NCBI GenBank assembly: GCA_025057195.1
Contig: JANWWX010000016.1
Coordinates: 1 to 12,178 of the forward strand
DNA from: Leptospiraceae bacterium
GTDB taxonomy: Bacteria > Spirochaetota > Leptospiria > Turneriellales > Turneriellaceae
Length of the DNA stretch: 12,178 bases
Direction of reading: 5' to 3'
Both the position numbers and the translations under genes were made by a program. This document shows positions 1 through 7,411 of the stretch, one piece after another; position 1 is the first letter of the stretch, and each line of letters opens with the position of its first letter. The notes under the pieces were generated by a model. That model was not told where the DNA came from. It saw only the letters and a list, made by a program, of their open reading frames with translations, and searched no databases.

Positions 1-259
1 ACGCAGCAGCAAGTTCGACTGTGATACGTAACACAATAAAACCTACAAAAAAGACTAGGCTTTGGAATCCGATTTCAAAGCCGACACTCCCGGGCGGATA
101 GCGGAGCAAGCCTAAGACATAGCCGATTAATGTTGGACCTGCAATCAGGAAGCGCTCCAATTCAGGCCTGAACTTCTGCCATGTGGCCGCAAGCTGCGGG
201 AATTTTTGTGGTAAACCACGGCAAGATTGCAGTAGCTGGTGGAATTTCTGCCGCATCAT
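1..259 (-). CDS. Partial membrane protein, N-terminal 86 residues, unrecognised
   Basis: Reading the minus strand from 259 to the left edge gives 86 codons without a stop, starting with two consecutive ATGs; the C-terminus lies outside the window. The first ~35 residues are basic and amphipathic (K5, R14, K19, K29, R31, R36). Two hydrophobic segments follow, at about residues 37-52 and 66-80, separated by a short loop containing YPPGS. That suggests a small inner-membrane protein or the start of a larger one. An AGGA at 265-262 lies 2 nt before the first ATG and 5 nt before the second, so the second (256) may be the true start. It is divergent from the sulfatase-like gene, with 143 bases between starts. 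I do not recognise the family. The unbroken frame, the AGGA and the membrane-like composition are seen; that it is a real gene is inferred. Confidence 0.6.
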   Translation of the reverse strand, partial: MMRQKFHQLLQSCRGLPQKFPQLAATWQKFRPELERFLIAGPTLIGYVLGLLRYPPGSVGFEIGFQSLVFFVGFIVLRITVELAAA

Positions 260-402
260 TTTCCTGCACAAATGGGCGCAGCCTCCCCCCACAGGGCAGC
301 ACAGAGCACGGAGGCGCCTGCCATCTTGTCCATTTGCTGGAAACCAGGCTTTAGGAGGGCACATAGCCCGTACACGCTTTATGGGCCTTTGCACTTGCTG
401 GG

Positions 403-2277
403 TTGACTTTGAATTTAGAATTCCACGTGCGCTCCCTACTTTGGCCTTTTTTGTTCTGCCTTGCGCTTTTTGTTTTGTATCGGGCCTTTGTGGTGCTGGC
501 CGCTCCTACAGGCAAAATCCCACTTGGCGTGGCGCTGTGGGCTTTCGTCGCCGACGTGTTGTGGAGTGGCCTCTTTGTAGCCCTTTTTGCGTTGCTGGCT
601 AAAAACCGGACGGGAAAAATTTTAAGAATTTTTTTGGCTTCATGCCTGGTGCTATTTTTGACTGTGGCCTTTGGCTTTGCCCGGCTTTACCAACGGCCAT
701 TTTCGTTTTATTTTGTGCGCCTCGATAGCACGAGCATTTGGAAAGAAAATTTTATTTCTGCGCTGCATGAAATCGGCTTAGCCCATCTGCTGCTTGCCGT
801 ACTCCTCACCATCTTTCTTGTGTTTGCGTTCCGTGCGGTGCGTGGCCTGCCCACACGGCTTGCCTTTTTTTTGTGCACGGGTTGTGCTTTAGCCTTGGCG
901 CTATTTTATGCTTTCGTGCCGGCACAAGATTCGCTCTGGCATAACCCACTGGGTGAGTTTTGGGCACGCAAGCCGCCAGCATCACCAAGTGCACAGTTGG
1001 TGGAATCGGCAAACCTCGTTTGCCCACCCCAAGATTCTCCGCTGGCGGATGGGCTTTTGCCGGCAGTTCCGCATAAACGACTCCATCAGCACAATGCCAT
1101 TTTGTATTTTTTAGAGTCCACTCCGCATTCGGTGGTAGGTAAAAGCGTTGCTGGCATCGAACTAACCCCCCACCTCAATCGCTGGCTCGAACGCTCGCTT
1201 TTTTTCACCCGGCATTATGCCAATTTCCCGCTCAGCATCAATGCGTTTTATAGCGCATTCTGTAGTGCATACCCCTTGCCCGATGGGGCCTGGATTTCGG
1301 TGGCGCTGCCCGATTTTCCTGTGCCCTGCCTTTCGCAAATCCTCAAAAGCGAAGGCTACCGCACCGCTGTTTTCCATGCCGGCTATTTGGCATACGCCCG
1401 GCAGAGGCGGTTTTTGGAAAAGCGCGGGATCGATCTTATGCTCGATGCCGAAGCCCTCAAAAAGCCGCCTTTTGAAAAGGGTCTGGGTCCTTGGGGGGCA
1501 GCCGACGAGCGGGCGCTCATCAAGCCGCTTGTCGATTTTGCGCGCCAAGCACGAGAGCCGTTTTTGGCAATGGTTTTCCCATTCACGCCGCACCATCCTT
1601 ATAGTACCCCCGAAGATTTTGGCGAACGCTTCAGCCACGCGCAGGTGAGGCAGCCGGCGTTGCGGCGCTATTTTAACGCACTGCATTTTGCCGACGCAGC
1701 CTTTGGCCAGTTAATGGCCGCGCTTGAAAAAGAAGGGCTACTTGAGAAAACAATTTTGGTTGTCTTTGGTGACCACGGCGAAGCGTTCTATGAACACCCT
1801 CGCAATTTTAACCACCCTTTTTTTATTTATGAAGAGAACGTCCATGTCCCGCTTGCAATCTGGTATCCTGGGGTGAGGCCGCAGCGCATTGCGCGCGTGA
1901 CTTCGCACGTCGATATTTTGCCGACGGTGCTGGAGCTTTTGGGCAAAGCGCACCGGCTGAGTCCACTCCATTGCGGCCAGTCGATGCTGCGCGGCGGCCT
2001 CAAGAGTGTGGCCCACCTGCAGGCTTTTTGGCGAGAGGAGTTTTCCGGCATTGTGGATGATCGCCATAAATATATCCGTAAAGAAAGCGGGGAAGAGGAG
2101 CTTTATGATTTGGCAAATGATCCGGGAGAAAAACATAACTTGGGCAAAAACTATCCCGAGCTGGTTGCGCTTTACCGCCAGCAAGTGGCCTTGGCCTTTT
2201 CGGCCAAAAGGCAATACTACAAAAAGCATGCGGGTTATGAATTGGTACGCTTTGTGCCGGCCAGCCAGGATCGGTAA
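403..2277 (+). CDS. Membrane-anchored sulfatase / LTA synthase-like phosphotransferase
   Basis: This 624-residue protein has the lipoteichoic-acid-synthase/phosphoglycerol-transferase layout: five N-terminal membrane helices (about residues 9-34, 40-66, 74-95, 120-146, 151-173), then an extracytoplasmic sulfatase-fold domain (about 230-585). Metal-site motifs are visible: E238 in the strand NAILYFLES, HHPY at 397-400, GDHGE at 456-460 and SHVDILPT at 501-508. S278 within FPLSINAF is at about the nucleophile position; most family members use threonine there. A sulfatase-like tail (KYIR, then LYDLANDPGEKHNL) follows. Family knowledge suggests transfer of a phospho-head group such as phosphoglycerol or phosphoethanolamine onto a periplasmic glycan or lipid; the substrate cannot be told. 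The start is uncertain: the frame opens after a TAG at 364-366, the first usable codon is TTG 403 (TTG 409 is next), and neither has a good ribosome-binding site. Diderm spirochaetes lack classical lipoteichoic acid, so another acceptor is likely. Confidence 0.85.
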   Translation: MTLNLEFHVRSLLWPFLFCLALFVLYRAFVVLAAPTGKIPLGVALWAFVADVLWSGLFVALFALLAKNRTGKILRIFLASCLVLFLTVAFGFARLYQRPFSFYFVRLDSTSIWKENFISALHEIGLAHLLLAVLLTIFLVFAFRAVRGLPTRLAFFLCTGCALALALFYAFVPAQDSLWHNPLGEFWARKPPASPSAQLVESANLVCPPQDSPLADGLLPAVPHKRLHQHNAILYFLESTPHSVVGKSVAGIELTPHLNRWLERSLFFTRHYANFPLSINAFYSAFCSAYPLPDGAWISVALPDFPVPCLSQILKSEGYRTAVFHAGYLAYARQRRFLEKRGIDLMLDAEALKKPPFEKGLGPWGAADERALIKPLVDFARQAREPFLAMVFPFTPHHPYSTPEDFGERFSHAQVRQPALRRYFNALHFADAAFGQLMAALEKEGLLEKTILVVFGDHGEAFYEHPRNFNHPFFIYEENVHVPLAIWYPGVRPQRIARVTSHVDILPTVLELLGKAHRLSPLHCGQSMLRGGLKSVAHLQAFWREEFSGIVDDRHKYIRKESGEEELYDLANDPGEKHNLGKNYPELVALYRQQVALAFSAKRQYYKKHAGYELVRFVPASQDR

Positions 2278-2283
2278 ATAAAT

Positions 2284-2312
2284 TTGACGATGGAACAGGA
2301 TTGTCTTATCTT
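2284..2312 (+). promoter_or_regulatory. Candidate sigma-70 promoter for clpB
   Basis: TTGACG at 2284-2289 matches TTGACA at five positions. After a 17-base spacer comes TATCTT (2307-2312), which matches TATAAT at four. Transcription would begin near 2319, inside the CIRCE-like element, the usual place for HrcA repression. A second possible pair, TTAGCA (2311-2316) and CTATCA (2334-2339) with 17 bases between, lies within the operator itself. The sequence does not decide between them. Confidence 0.5.
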
Positions 2313-2337
2313 AGCACTCAGAAAGTATTATTGCTAT
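2311..2337 (+). promoter_or_regulatory. CIRCE-like HrcA operator upstream of clpB
   Basis: The CIRCE consensus is TTAGCACTC-N9-GAGTGCTAA. Here the left arm TTAGCACTC (2311-2319) is perfect. After exactly nine bases the right arm reads TATTGCTAT (2329-2337) and matches at six of nine positions, giving 15 of 18 overall. It ends 33 bases before the clpB start codon and overlaps the candidate promoters. HrcA binding here would repress clpB until heat shock. The match and spacing are seen; HrcA control is inferred from the known role of CIRCE at chaperone genes. hrcA itself is not in this window. Confidence 0.65.
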
Positions 2338-2370
2338 CACTCAAATAAGTAAAGTGAAAATGGGGGGACC

Positions 2371-4953
2371 ATGGCAGCAGAGAACATGACAGTCAAAACC
2401 CGCGCGGTCTATCAGGGGGCGGTGGAGCGGGCGCAGCGCTACGGCCATGCCGACATCGTGCCCGAGCACTTTATGGCTGCGCTCTTTGAAGATCGGGAGG
2501 GGCTACCGGCGCAAGTGCTGCAACACATCGGCGTCGATCCTGCCGCCGGCACACGCCTTTTTGAAAATTACCTGGCGCGCCTGCCGCGGGTAGCCGGCAA
2601 CTTTGAACCGGGGCAAAATCTTTCCGGTGATGCGCGCAAATTCTTGCAACTGGCAGAGCGCGAAATGCAAGGACTGGGTGACCAGTACCTCTCGTTGGAG
2701 CATTTGCTATTGGCTTACACCAACGGCAATTTTGCCCTAAAAAAAGAACTAGAAAATTTGGGTGTTACCCGCCGCCGCATCGAGGAAATCCTGCGCACGC
2801 TGCGCGGCACCCAGAAAGCCGACAGCGACAATCCCGAGGCGAAATTCAATGCGTTGCAGAAATACGGCAAAAACCTGAACGAACTGGCCCGCGCAGGAAA
2901 GCTCGACCCGGTGATCGGGCGTGACGAAGAAATCCGCCGCGCAATCCAAATCCTCTCGCGCCGCAATAAAAATAACCCGTTGCTGATCGGCGAACCTGGT
3001 ACTGGCAAGACCGCCATCGTCGAGGGCTTGGCCGGCAGGATTGTGGCCGGGGATGTCCCCGAGATCTTGAAAGATAAAACCATTATCGCGCTCGACATGG
3101 GGGCGCTGATTGCCGGTGCCAAATACCGTGGGGAATTTGAAGAGCGGCTCAAGGCCGTGCTCGACGAGGTGCGCGCCAACCAGGATAAGCTGATCCTGTT
3201 CATCGACGAAATCCATACGGTGGTGGGGGCAGGCGCACACGAGGGTTCGCTCGATGCGGCCAATATGCTCAAGCCGGCGCTGGCGCGGGGCGAAATCCGC
3301 CTCATTGGTGCCACCACTCTCAAAGAATACCAGAAATATATGGAACGCGATGCGGCGTTGGAGCGCCGGTTCCAAATCATCTACGTCAGCGAACCGACAG
3401 TTGAAGATGCCATCACCATCCTGCGCGGTTTGCGCGATCGCTATGAAGTACACCACGGCATCCGCATTACCGACTCGGCGATCGTGGCCGCTGCGACACT
3501 TTCCAACCGCTACATCAGCGACCGCTATTTGCCCGACAAAGCGATCGACCTCTTGGATGAGGCTTGTGCCAAACTTAAAATTGAGCGCAACTCGATGCCG
3601 CAGGCGTTGGATGATCTCAACCGCAAGATCATTGCCTTGACCATCGAGGAAACTGCGCTCAAGCGAGAAAACGATCCGGCCAGTGTTGAACGCTTGGAGG
3701 CTGTGCGCAAGGAACTCAGCGAGCTGCGTGACCAGTTCCAGGCCATGAAGTTGAAACTCGACAGCGAGCGTCGTGAGCTGCAGCAAATCTCTGAAATCAA
3801 GGAACAAATTGAAAAACTCAAAATCGAAGAAGCGGCTGCCGAAAGGCGCAACGATCTAAACCGCGTGGCCGAACTGCGCTATGGCAAAATCCCCGAGCTG
3901 CAAAAGAAACTCGATGCTGCCGTGCGGGCGATGCGCGAGCGCAACGAAGGTGTGCGTTTGCTCAAAGACGAAGTGACGGAAGAGGATATTGCCGAAATCG
4001 TCTCACGCTGGACCGGAATCCCAGTGGCCAAAATGCTCACTTCGGAAAAAACCAAGTTGCTGCGGATCGAAGAAGAGCTGCACAAACGGGTTGTCGGCCA
4101 GGACAATGCGATCGAGGTCATCGCCAACGCCATCCGGCGCAACCGTGCTGGTATTTCGGATGAAGATAAGCCCATCGGTAGCTTTTTGTTCTTGGGTCCC
4201 ACCGGTGTGGGCAAAACCGAGACCGCCAAGGCGCTCGCCGAATACCTTTTCGATGACAGCAAGGCCATGGTGCGACTCGACATGAGCGAATACATGGAAA
4301 AACACTCCGTGGCCAAACTCATCGGTGCCCCACCCGGTTACATTGGCTACGACGAGGGTGGACAACTGACTGAAAAGATCCGCCGCCGCCCGTATAGTGT
4401 CGTGCTCTTCGACGAAATCGAAAAAGCCCATCCCGATGTCTTTAACCTATTCTTGCAGATTTTAGACGAAGGTCGCCTGACTGACTCCAAGGGCCGGCTG
4501 GTCAACTTCCGCAATACCATCCTGATCATGACCTCCAACCTTGGCTCCGAGCACCTGATGAATAAATCGCTCACCGCAGAGGAACAAGAGGTGCGTGTCC
4601 TTGAGACAGTACGCGGCTTTTTTAGGCCCGAGTTCCTCAACCGGCTCGATGCGATCATCCAATTCCATCGTCTGGACCACAAACACCTGCAGCAAATTGC
4701 CGCACTGCAGCTCAATCGCGTGATCGATAAGGTGCGTGAACGCGGTATCGAGCTGGAAGTCAGCGAACCCGTGCGCGAGTTAATCATCGAGCAGGGCTTC
4801 GACGAAGAGTACGGTGCACGGCCAATGCGGCGGGCGATCGAAACGTTGCTGCTCAATCCTTTGGCCAAAACCCTTTTGGAGGGGAAATTTGAACAGGGCA
4901 GCAAGATCATAGCGCTGCGCAAAGGGGATACGGTCGAATTCCGGGTAAAATAG
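2371..4953 (+). CDS. clpB: Chaperone ClpB, ATP-dependent protein disaggregase
   Basis: ClpB is a cytosolic hexameric AAA+ machine that threads aggregated proteins through its pore together with DnaK. The 860 residues match the usual family length. Visible in order: an N-terminal Clp repeat domain (about 6-150); a first ATPase domain with Walker A GEPGTGKT (207-214), pore-loop KYRG (251-254) and Walker [10 protein letters not shown] (274-282); a charged coiled-coil middle domain (about 405-530) that separates ClpB from ClpA/ClpC; a second ATPase domain with Walker A GPTGVGKT (609-616), pore-loop GYIGY (656-660), Walker B VVLFDEIE (677-684), a candidate arginine finger in FLNR (R758) and sensor-2 GARPMRR (815-821). 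All catalytic motifs are intact. The start ATG follows a GGGGGGA at 2362-2368, 2 nt away. An in-frame ATG at 2386 is an alternative, five residues in. A CIRCE-like element upstream indicates heat-shock control. Identification is very secure. Confidence 0.98.
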   Translation: MAAENMTVKTRAVYQGAVERAQRYGHADIVPEHFMAALFEDREGLPAQVLQHIGVDPAAGTRLFENYLARLPRVAGNFEPGQNLSGDARKFLQLAEREMQGLGDQYLSLEHLLLAYTNGNFALKKELENLGVTRRRIEEILRTLRGTQKADSDNPEAKFNALQKYGKNLNELARAGKLDPVIGRDEEIRRAIQILSRRNKNNPLLIGEPGTGKTAIVEGLAGRIVAGDVPEILKDKTIIALDMGALIAGAKYRGEFEERLKAVLDEVRANQDKLILFIDEIHTVVGAGAHEGSLDAANMLKPALARGEIRLIGATTLKEYQKYMERDAALERRFQIIYVSEPTVEDAITILRGLRDRYEVHHGIRITDSAIVAAATLSNRYISDRYLPDKAIDLLDEACAKLKIERNSMPQALDDLNRKIIALTIEETALKRENDPASVERLEAVRKELSELRDQFQAMKLKLDSERRELQQISEIKEQIEKLKIEEAAAERRNDLNRVAELRYGKIPELQKKLDAAVRAMRERNEGVRLLKDEVTEEDIAEIVSRWTGIPVAKMLTSEKTKLLRIEEELHKRVVGQDNAIEVIANAIRRNRAGISDEDKPIGSFLFLGPTGVGKTETAKALAEYLFDDSKAMVRLDMSEYMEKHSVAKLIGAPPGYIGYDEGGQLTEKIRRRPYSVVLFDEIEKAHPDVFNLFLQILDEGRLTDSKGRLVNFRNTILIMTSNLGSEHLMNKSLTAEEQEVRVLETVRGFFRPEFLNRLDAIIQFHRLDHKHLQQIAALQLNRVIDKVRERGIELEVSEPVRELIIEQGFDEEYGARPMRRAIETLLLNPLAKTLLEGKFEQGSKIIALRKGDTVEFRVK

Positions 4954-4968
4954 CCCGTGAACCATGGA

Positions 4969-4985
4969 TTGCCAAAAATTGGCAA
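4969..4985 (+). repeat. Perfect 7-bp inverted repeat after clpB
   Basis: TTGCCAA (4969-4975), a three-base AAA loop and TTGGCAA (4979-4985) begin 16 bases after the clpB stop codon. The position suits a transcript-end hairpin, but the bases that follow (GAAACATAGC) are not T-rich, so it does not qualify as a standard intrinsic terminator. It could instead be a 3'-end stabilising hairpin or an operator-like palindrome. Confidence 0.4.
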
Positions 4986-5082
4986 GAAACATAGCCACAG
5001 CGAGAGGGGGGCCAGAAAGCCAAAATCTCTGTAACTCTGCGCACGCTAATGGGTGGTGGTCACGCAAACCAACGTAGCTTTT

Positions 5083-5110
5083 TTGCGCTTGAAAGAATTA
5101 TCGCTATTAT
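5083..5110 (+). promoter_or_regulatory. Candidate promoter of the P83/100 gene, related to the clpB operator region
   Basis: A -10-like TATTAT at 5105-5110 (five of six to TATAAT) is preceded, 16 bases away, by TTGCGC (5083-5088). GAAAGAATTATCGCTATTA (5091-5109) matches GAAAGTATTATTGCTATCA of the clpB upstream region (2321-2339) at 16 of 19 positions. The predicted transcription start (about 5117) is only some 5 nt before the ATG, and no ribosome-binding site is visible. Confidence 0.45.
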
Positions 5111-5121
5111 AACATTGCCTT

Positions 5122-6726
5122 ATGGTCAAGCAACTCCATAAGGCAGCAGTAGCAAGTAGGTTCCATTTGCTTCTGGCATTATTGTTTAGCAGTCCAACCT
5201 GGTTATGGCCACTGCGAGTCAATGAGGCAGAGATCAAAAGCAAATCGGGTGTTACCTTCATCAATAGCCCGGATACCAGTGGCGATGATACTGTCGCCGA
5301 AATCCGGGGTATCGGCCAAAACTTGGCCAGCCGAGGGCGTTCGGGTAGTGCCTACCGCGTCATCCACGCTGTTGGGCCAGCCGGTGATAAATTCGATGCG
5401 GATATCATCGTTTTAGAAAAAACGGCCAAAGTCTCACACATCAAAAATATCCGCCGCATCCTTTCTGGATACCTGGAGGCGCGGTATAAATATAACCGTG
5501 CCGATGCCGACACGTTGGCGGTGTTCACAACTTACTACAATGGCTTTTACCGCAAGAACCTTGCGTATTTCCAGGAAAAGTACAAGCCCGAAGTGCTCAA
5601 GTACCTTACCGCCAACAATGTCGGGCTGGACCTAAGTTACAAAGGCTGGCCGGGCAAATCCCGCATTGTGATTCCGCTCAGCGATGAGTCAAAACCCGAT
5701 GTGACCACGATCGGAGAAAAGCCTGTGATCGACCAGGTGCGTAAGGAGGAGAAGGATCGCGGAATTGCCGAACGCGAAAAGATGGTCAAGCTGCAGGAAA
5801 AAGAGGTCCGTAGAAAAGAAGAAAAAATCCAAAAAGAAAAGGCAGAGCAAAGGCAGCGCCGAGAGGAAATCAGCCGGAAGGAGGAGAGATTAAACGAAGA
5901 AAAGAAAAAAGTCGCCGACATTGCTGATCCTAAAGAAAGGCAAAAAAAGGAACAGGAAATCCAAAAAAAGGAAGAGCAGCTAAATAAAGAAAAAGAGCAG
6001 TTAGCTAAAGAAGAACAAAAGACCGCGCAAGAAGAGAAAAAAATAGAACAGCAGAAGGCAGAAATTGCAGAATCCAAAAAAGAAATCCAGGAAGATAAAA
6101 GCCAAGCAGCCCAGCCAAAAGAAACGCCAGCACAGCGCGAGGCCAGGTTGGCCGCCAAGGAAGCAGAGCTAGCCAAACGCGAACAGGAGCTCAAAGAAAA
6201 CCGGCCACAGGATGCCGTTTTTGGCGGCAAACTGTACTATTTGCGGGTAAGAGACTATTCCACCGATGGTAAGTATCGCAACGATTTTTATATCATTGAT
6301 CCCAAAGCACGCAAAATCAAAGTAAAATCACCATACAATGGGATTGTCGGCAGGAAATTTGACGTCATCGATAAAGACGTGATCGTCATTGGCGAGAAAA
6401 AAACCTCCACCTCGGTACAGCATTTCTTAGTGAAGTTGGATGGAGAAACCCTCGTGGACAAAGAATACGGCACCGACGAGGTGTTCTGGCGGGGTTTTGT
6501 GGAGGTGCGCGACAACGAGATCTATGCCGTACTCAACAAAAATGGTACATTTTATTTGGGCAAGTTTGACAAGAACTTGAAGCTACTGCAGCGCTCCGAG
6601 GTGGCACTGCACGAGGACACGTTCTTCTCTTTGCATGAGGATACCATTTATGTCAACGGTGCCGACCGCAAAATTGAGGTGCTCAACCGGGCTGATCTGA
6701 AATCTGCCGGCAAAATTTTACCTTAA
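5122..6726 (+). CDS. P83/100-family exported antigen
   Basis: This 534-residue protein has the layout of the spirochaete P83/100 antigen family (Borrelia P83/P100 and its Treponema and Leptospira relatives). A basic n-region (K3, H6, K7, R13, H15) and hydrophobic stretch LLLALLFSS (16-24) form a signal peptide with no obvious lipobox, so a soluble or peripheral periplasmic location is likely. Residues ~34-200 are a globular N-terminal domain. Residues ~203-360 are a very long charged coiled coil rich in Lys, Glu and Gln. Residues ~365-534 form a beta-rich domain with repeated strands resembling propeller blades (YYLRV, FYIIDP, FDVIDKDVIVIG, FVEVRDNEIYAVL, FYLGKFDKNLKLL). The biochemical role of the family is not established. 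The gene follows clpB after 168 bases, has its own candidate promoter and converges on the TPR gene with a 9-base overlap of 3' ends. The start is supported by the signal peptide but lacks a ribosome-binding site. Confidence 0.88.
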   Translation: MVKQLHKAAVASRFHLLLALLFSSPTWLWPLRVNEAEIKSKSGVTFINSPDTSGDDTVAEIRGIGQNLASRGRSGSAYRVIHAVGPAGDKFDADIIVLEKTAKVSHIKNIRRILSGYLEARYKYNRADADTLAVFTTYYNGFYRKNLAYFQEKYKPEVLKYLTANNVGLDLSYKGWPGKSRIVIPLSDESKPDVTTIGEKPVIDQVRKEEKDRGIAEREKMVKLQEKEVRRKEEKIQKEKAEQRQRREEISRKEERLNEEKKKVADIADPKERQKKEQEIQKKEEQLNKEKEQLAKEEQKTAQEEKKIEQQKAEIAESKKEIQEDKSQAAQPKETPAQREARLAAKEAELAKREQELKENRPQDAVFGGKLYYLRVRDYSTDGKYRNDFYIIDPKARKIKVKSPYNGIVGRKFDVIDKDVIVIGEKKTSTSVQHFLVKLDGETLVDKEYGTDEVFWRGFVEVRDNEIYAVLNKNGTFYLGKFDKNLKLLQRSEVALHEDTFFSLHEDTIYVNGADRKIEVLNRADLKSAGKILP

Positions 6727-7371
6727 AAGCTGCGCCAGACGTTGTGCCCGAATCCGGCACTGCCGGTATTCGCTGCTGCTGTTTGGGTAGCGGCGCATGG
6801 CCTCGAGATAGTGTAGGCGCGCAGTGCCGTAAGCATTCTGCAGCTCAGCAAGCCTGGCCAAATTAAAAAATAATGCCCCGCTTTGGCTTTTGAGCATCTC
6901 CGCTTGCTTGAGTTTTTCCGCAGCCGCTTTGAGCAGACGGCTGTCGTGTGTGAGTTCAAATAGCGTTATTTCGAGTGCAGCAAGGTTGACATAAAGCGAG
7001 GCGTCGTGCGGTTTGAGCGACAGTGCAGCAAGGTATTCATCGCGGGCTTCGGCTAACCGGCCGTGCTTTTGTAGGAATTGGCCGCGGTTATAACGGGCAG
7101 TGAATAAGTTCGGCGCTAGCCGCGCGGCCTGTGTGTAAAGTTGCTCTGCCGGCTCCGTTTCGCCCCATTTTTCGTGGATGATCGCCAAATTGATTGCGGC
7201 TGCGACCAAGCGCGGATCGTTGGCCAAGGCGCGCCGGTAAGCTGCAGCCGCCTCATGTAAAGCTCCTGTGCTATGCAGCGACAGCGCAGTATAGAACTCT
7301 TTTTCGGCATCTTCAACCTGGTTGATGCCCCAAAGTGGCAACGCTAAAAATAAGTACCAATATTTTGCCAC
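6718..7371 (-). CDS. Small exported TPR-repeat protein
   Basis: The 217-residue product begins with a short hydrophobic signal-like stretch (YWYLFLALPLWG, residues 4-15) and then consists of tetratricopeptide repeats at about 25-53, 55-87, 89-121, 123-160 and 164-196. Good consensus positions are visible (AAAAYRRALANDP, AEARDEYLAALSLKP, ARLHYLEAMRRYP). TPR proteins act as protein-binding scaffolds; the partner here is unknown. The start is GTG: an in-frame TAA lies three codons upstream and no better codon is available. There is no clear ribosome-binding site and the start sits at the edge of an inverted repeat. It is the last gene of the minus-strand block, 40 bases after the 227-residue protein gene. 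Its stop lies inside the last codons of the convergent P83/100 gene. The TPR assignment is strong; the export signal is probable because the segment is short. Confidence 0.85.
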   Translation of the reverse strand: MAKYWYLFLALPLWGINQVEDAEKEFYTALSLHSTGALHEAAAAYRRALANDPRLVAAAINLAIIHEKWGETEPAEQLYTQAARLAPNLFTARYNRGQFLQKHGRLAEARDEYLAALSLKPHDASLYVNLAALEITLFELTHDSRLLKAAAEKLKQAEMLKSQSGALFFNLARLAELQNAYGTARLHYLEAMRRYPNSSSEYRQCRIRAQRLAQLLR

Positions 7372-7397
7372 ACTTTTTTATCGGCAACATGGCAAAA
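7363..7397 (-). repeat. 8-bp inverted repeat around the TPR gene start
   Basis: TTTTGCCA (7363-7370) and TGGCAAAA (7390-7397) are exact inverse complements separated by 19 bases. One arm covers two bases of the GTG start codon and the next two codons of the TPR gene; the other lies in the gap after the 227-residue protein gene. If it forms in the mRNA it would hide the start codon. It could also pause or attenuate transcription between the two genes. Confidence 0.35.
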
Positions 7398-7411
7398 AGC
7401 TGGAGAAAGAG

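Noticed and set aside
183..602. 139-residue plus-strand frame with ATG
   Set aside because: It overlaps both the minus-strand partial membrane gene and the start of the sulfatase-like gene in another frame; its Cys/Arg-rich composition is not protein-like.
2749..3807. Long minus-strand frame (352 residues) opposite clpB
   Set aside because: It is the antisense shadow of a strongly conserved gene; GC-rich codon structure often leaves such frames open.
5940..6060. Repeat-like purine tract suggesting a tandem repeat
   Set aside because: The repetition is irregular and explained by Lys/Glu/Gln heptads of a coiled coil, not by DNA repeat units.
5637..6230. Ser/Phe/Cys-rich minus-strand frame of 197 residues
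   Set aside because: It is the complement of the Lys/Glu-rich P83/100 coiled coil; the composition follows directly from the AAG/GAA codons opposite.
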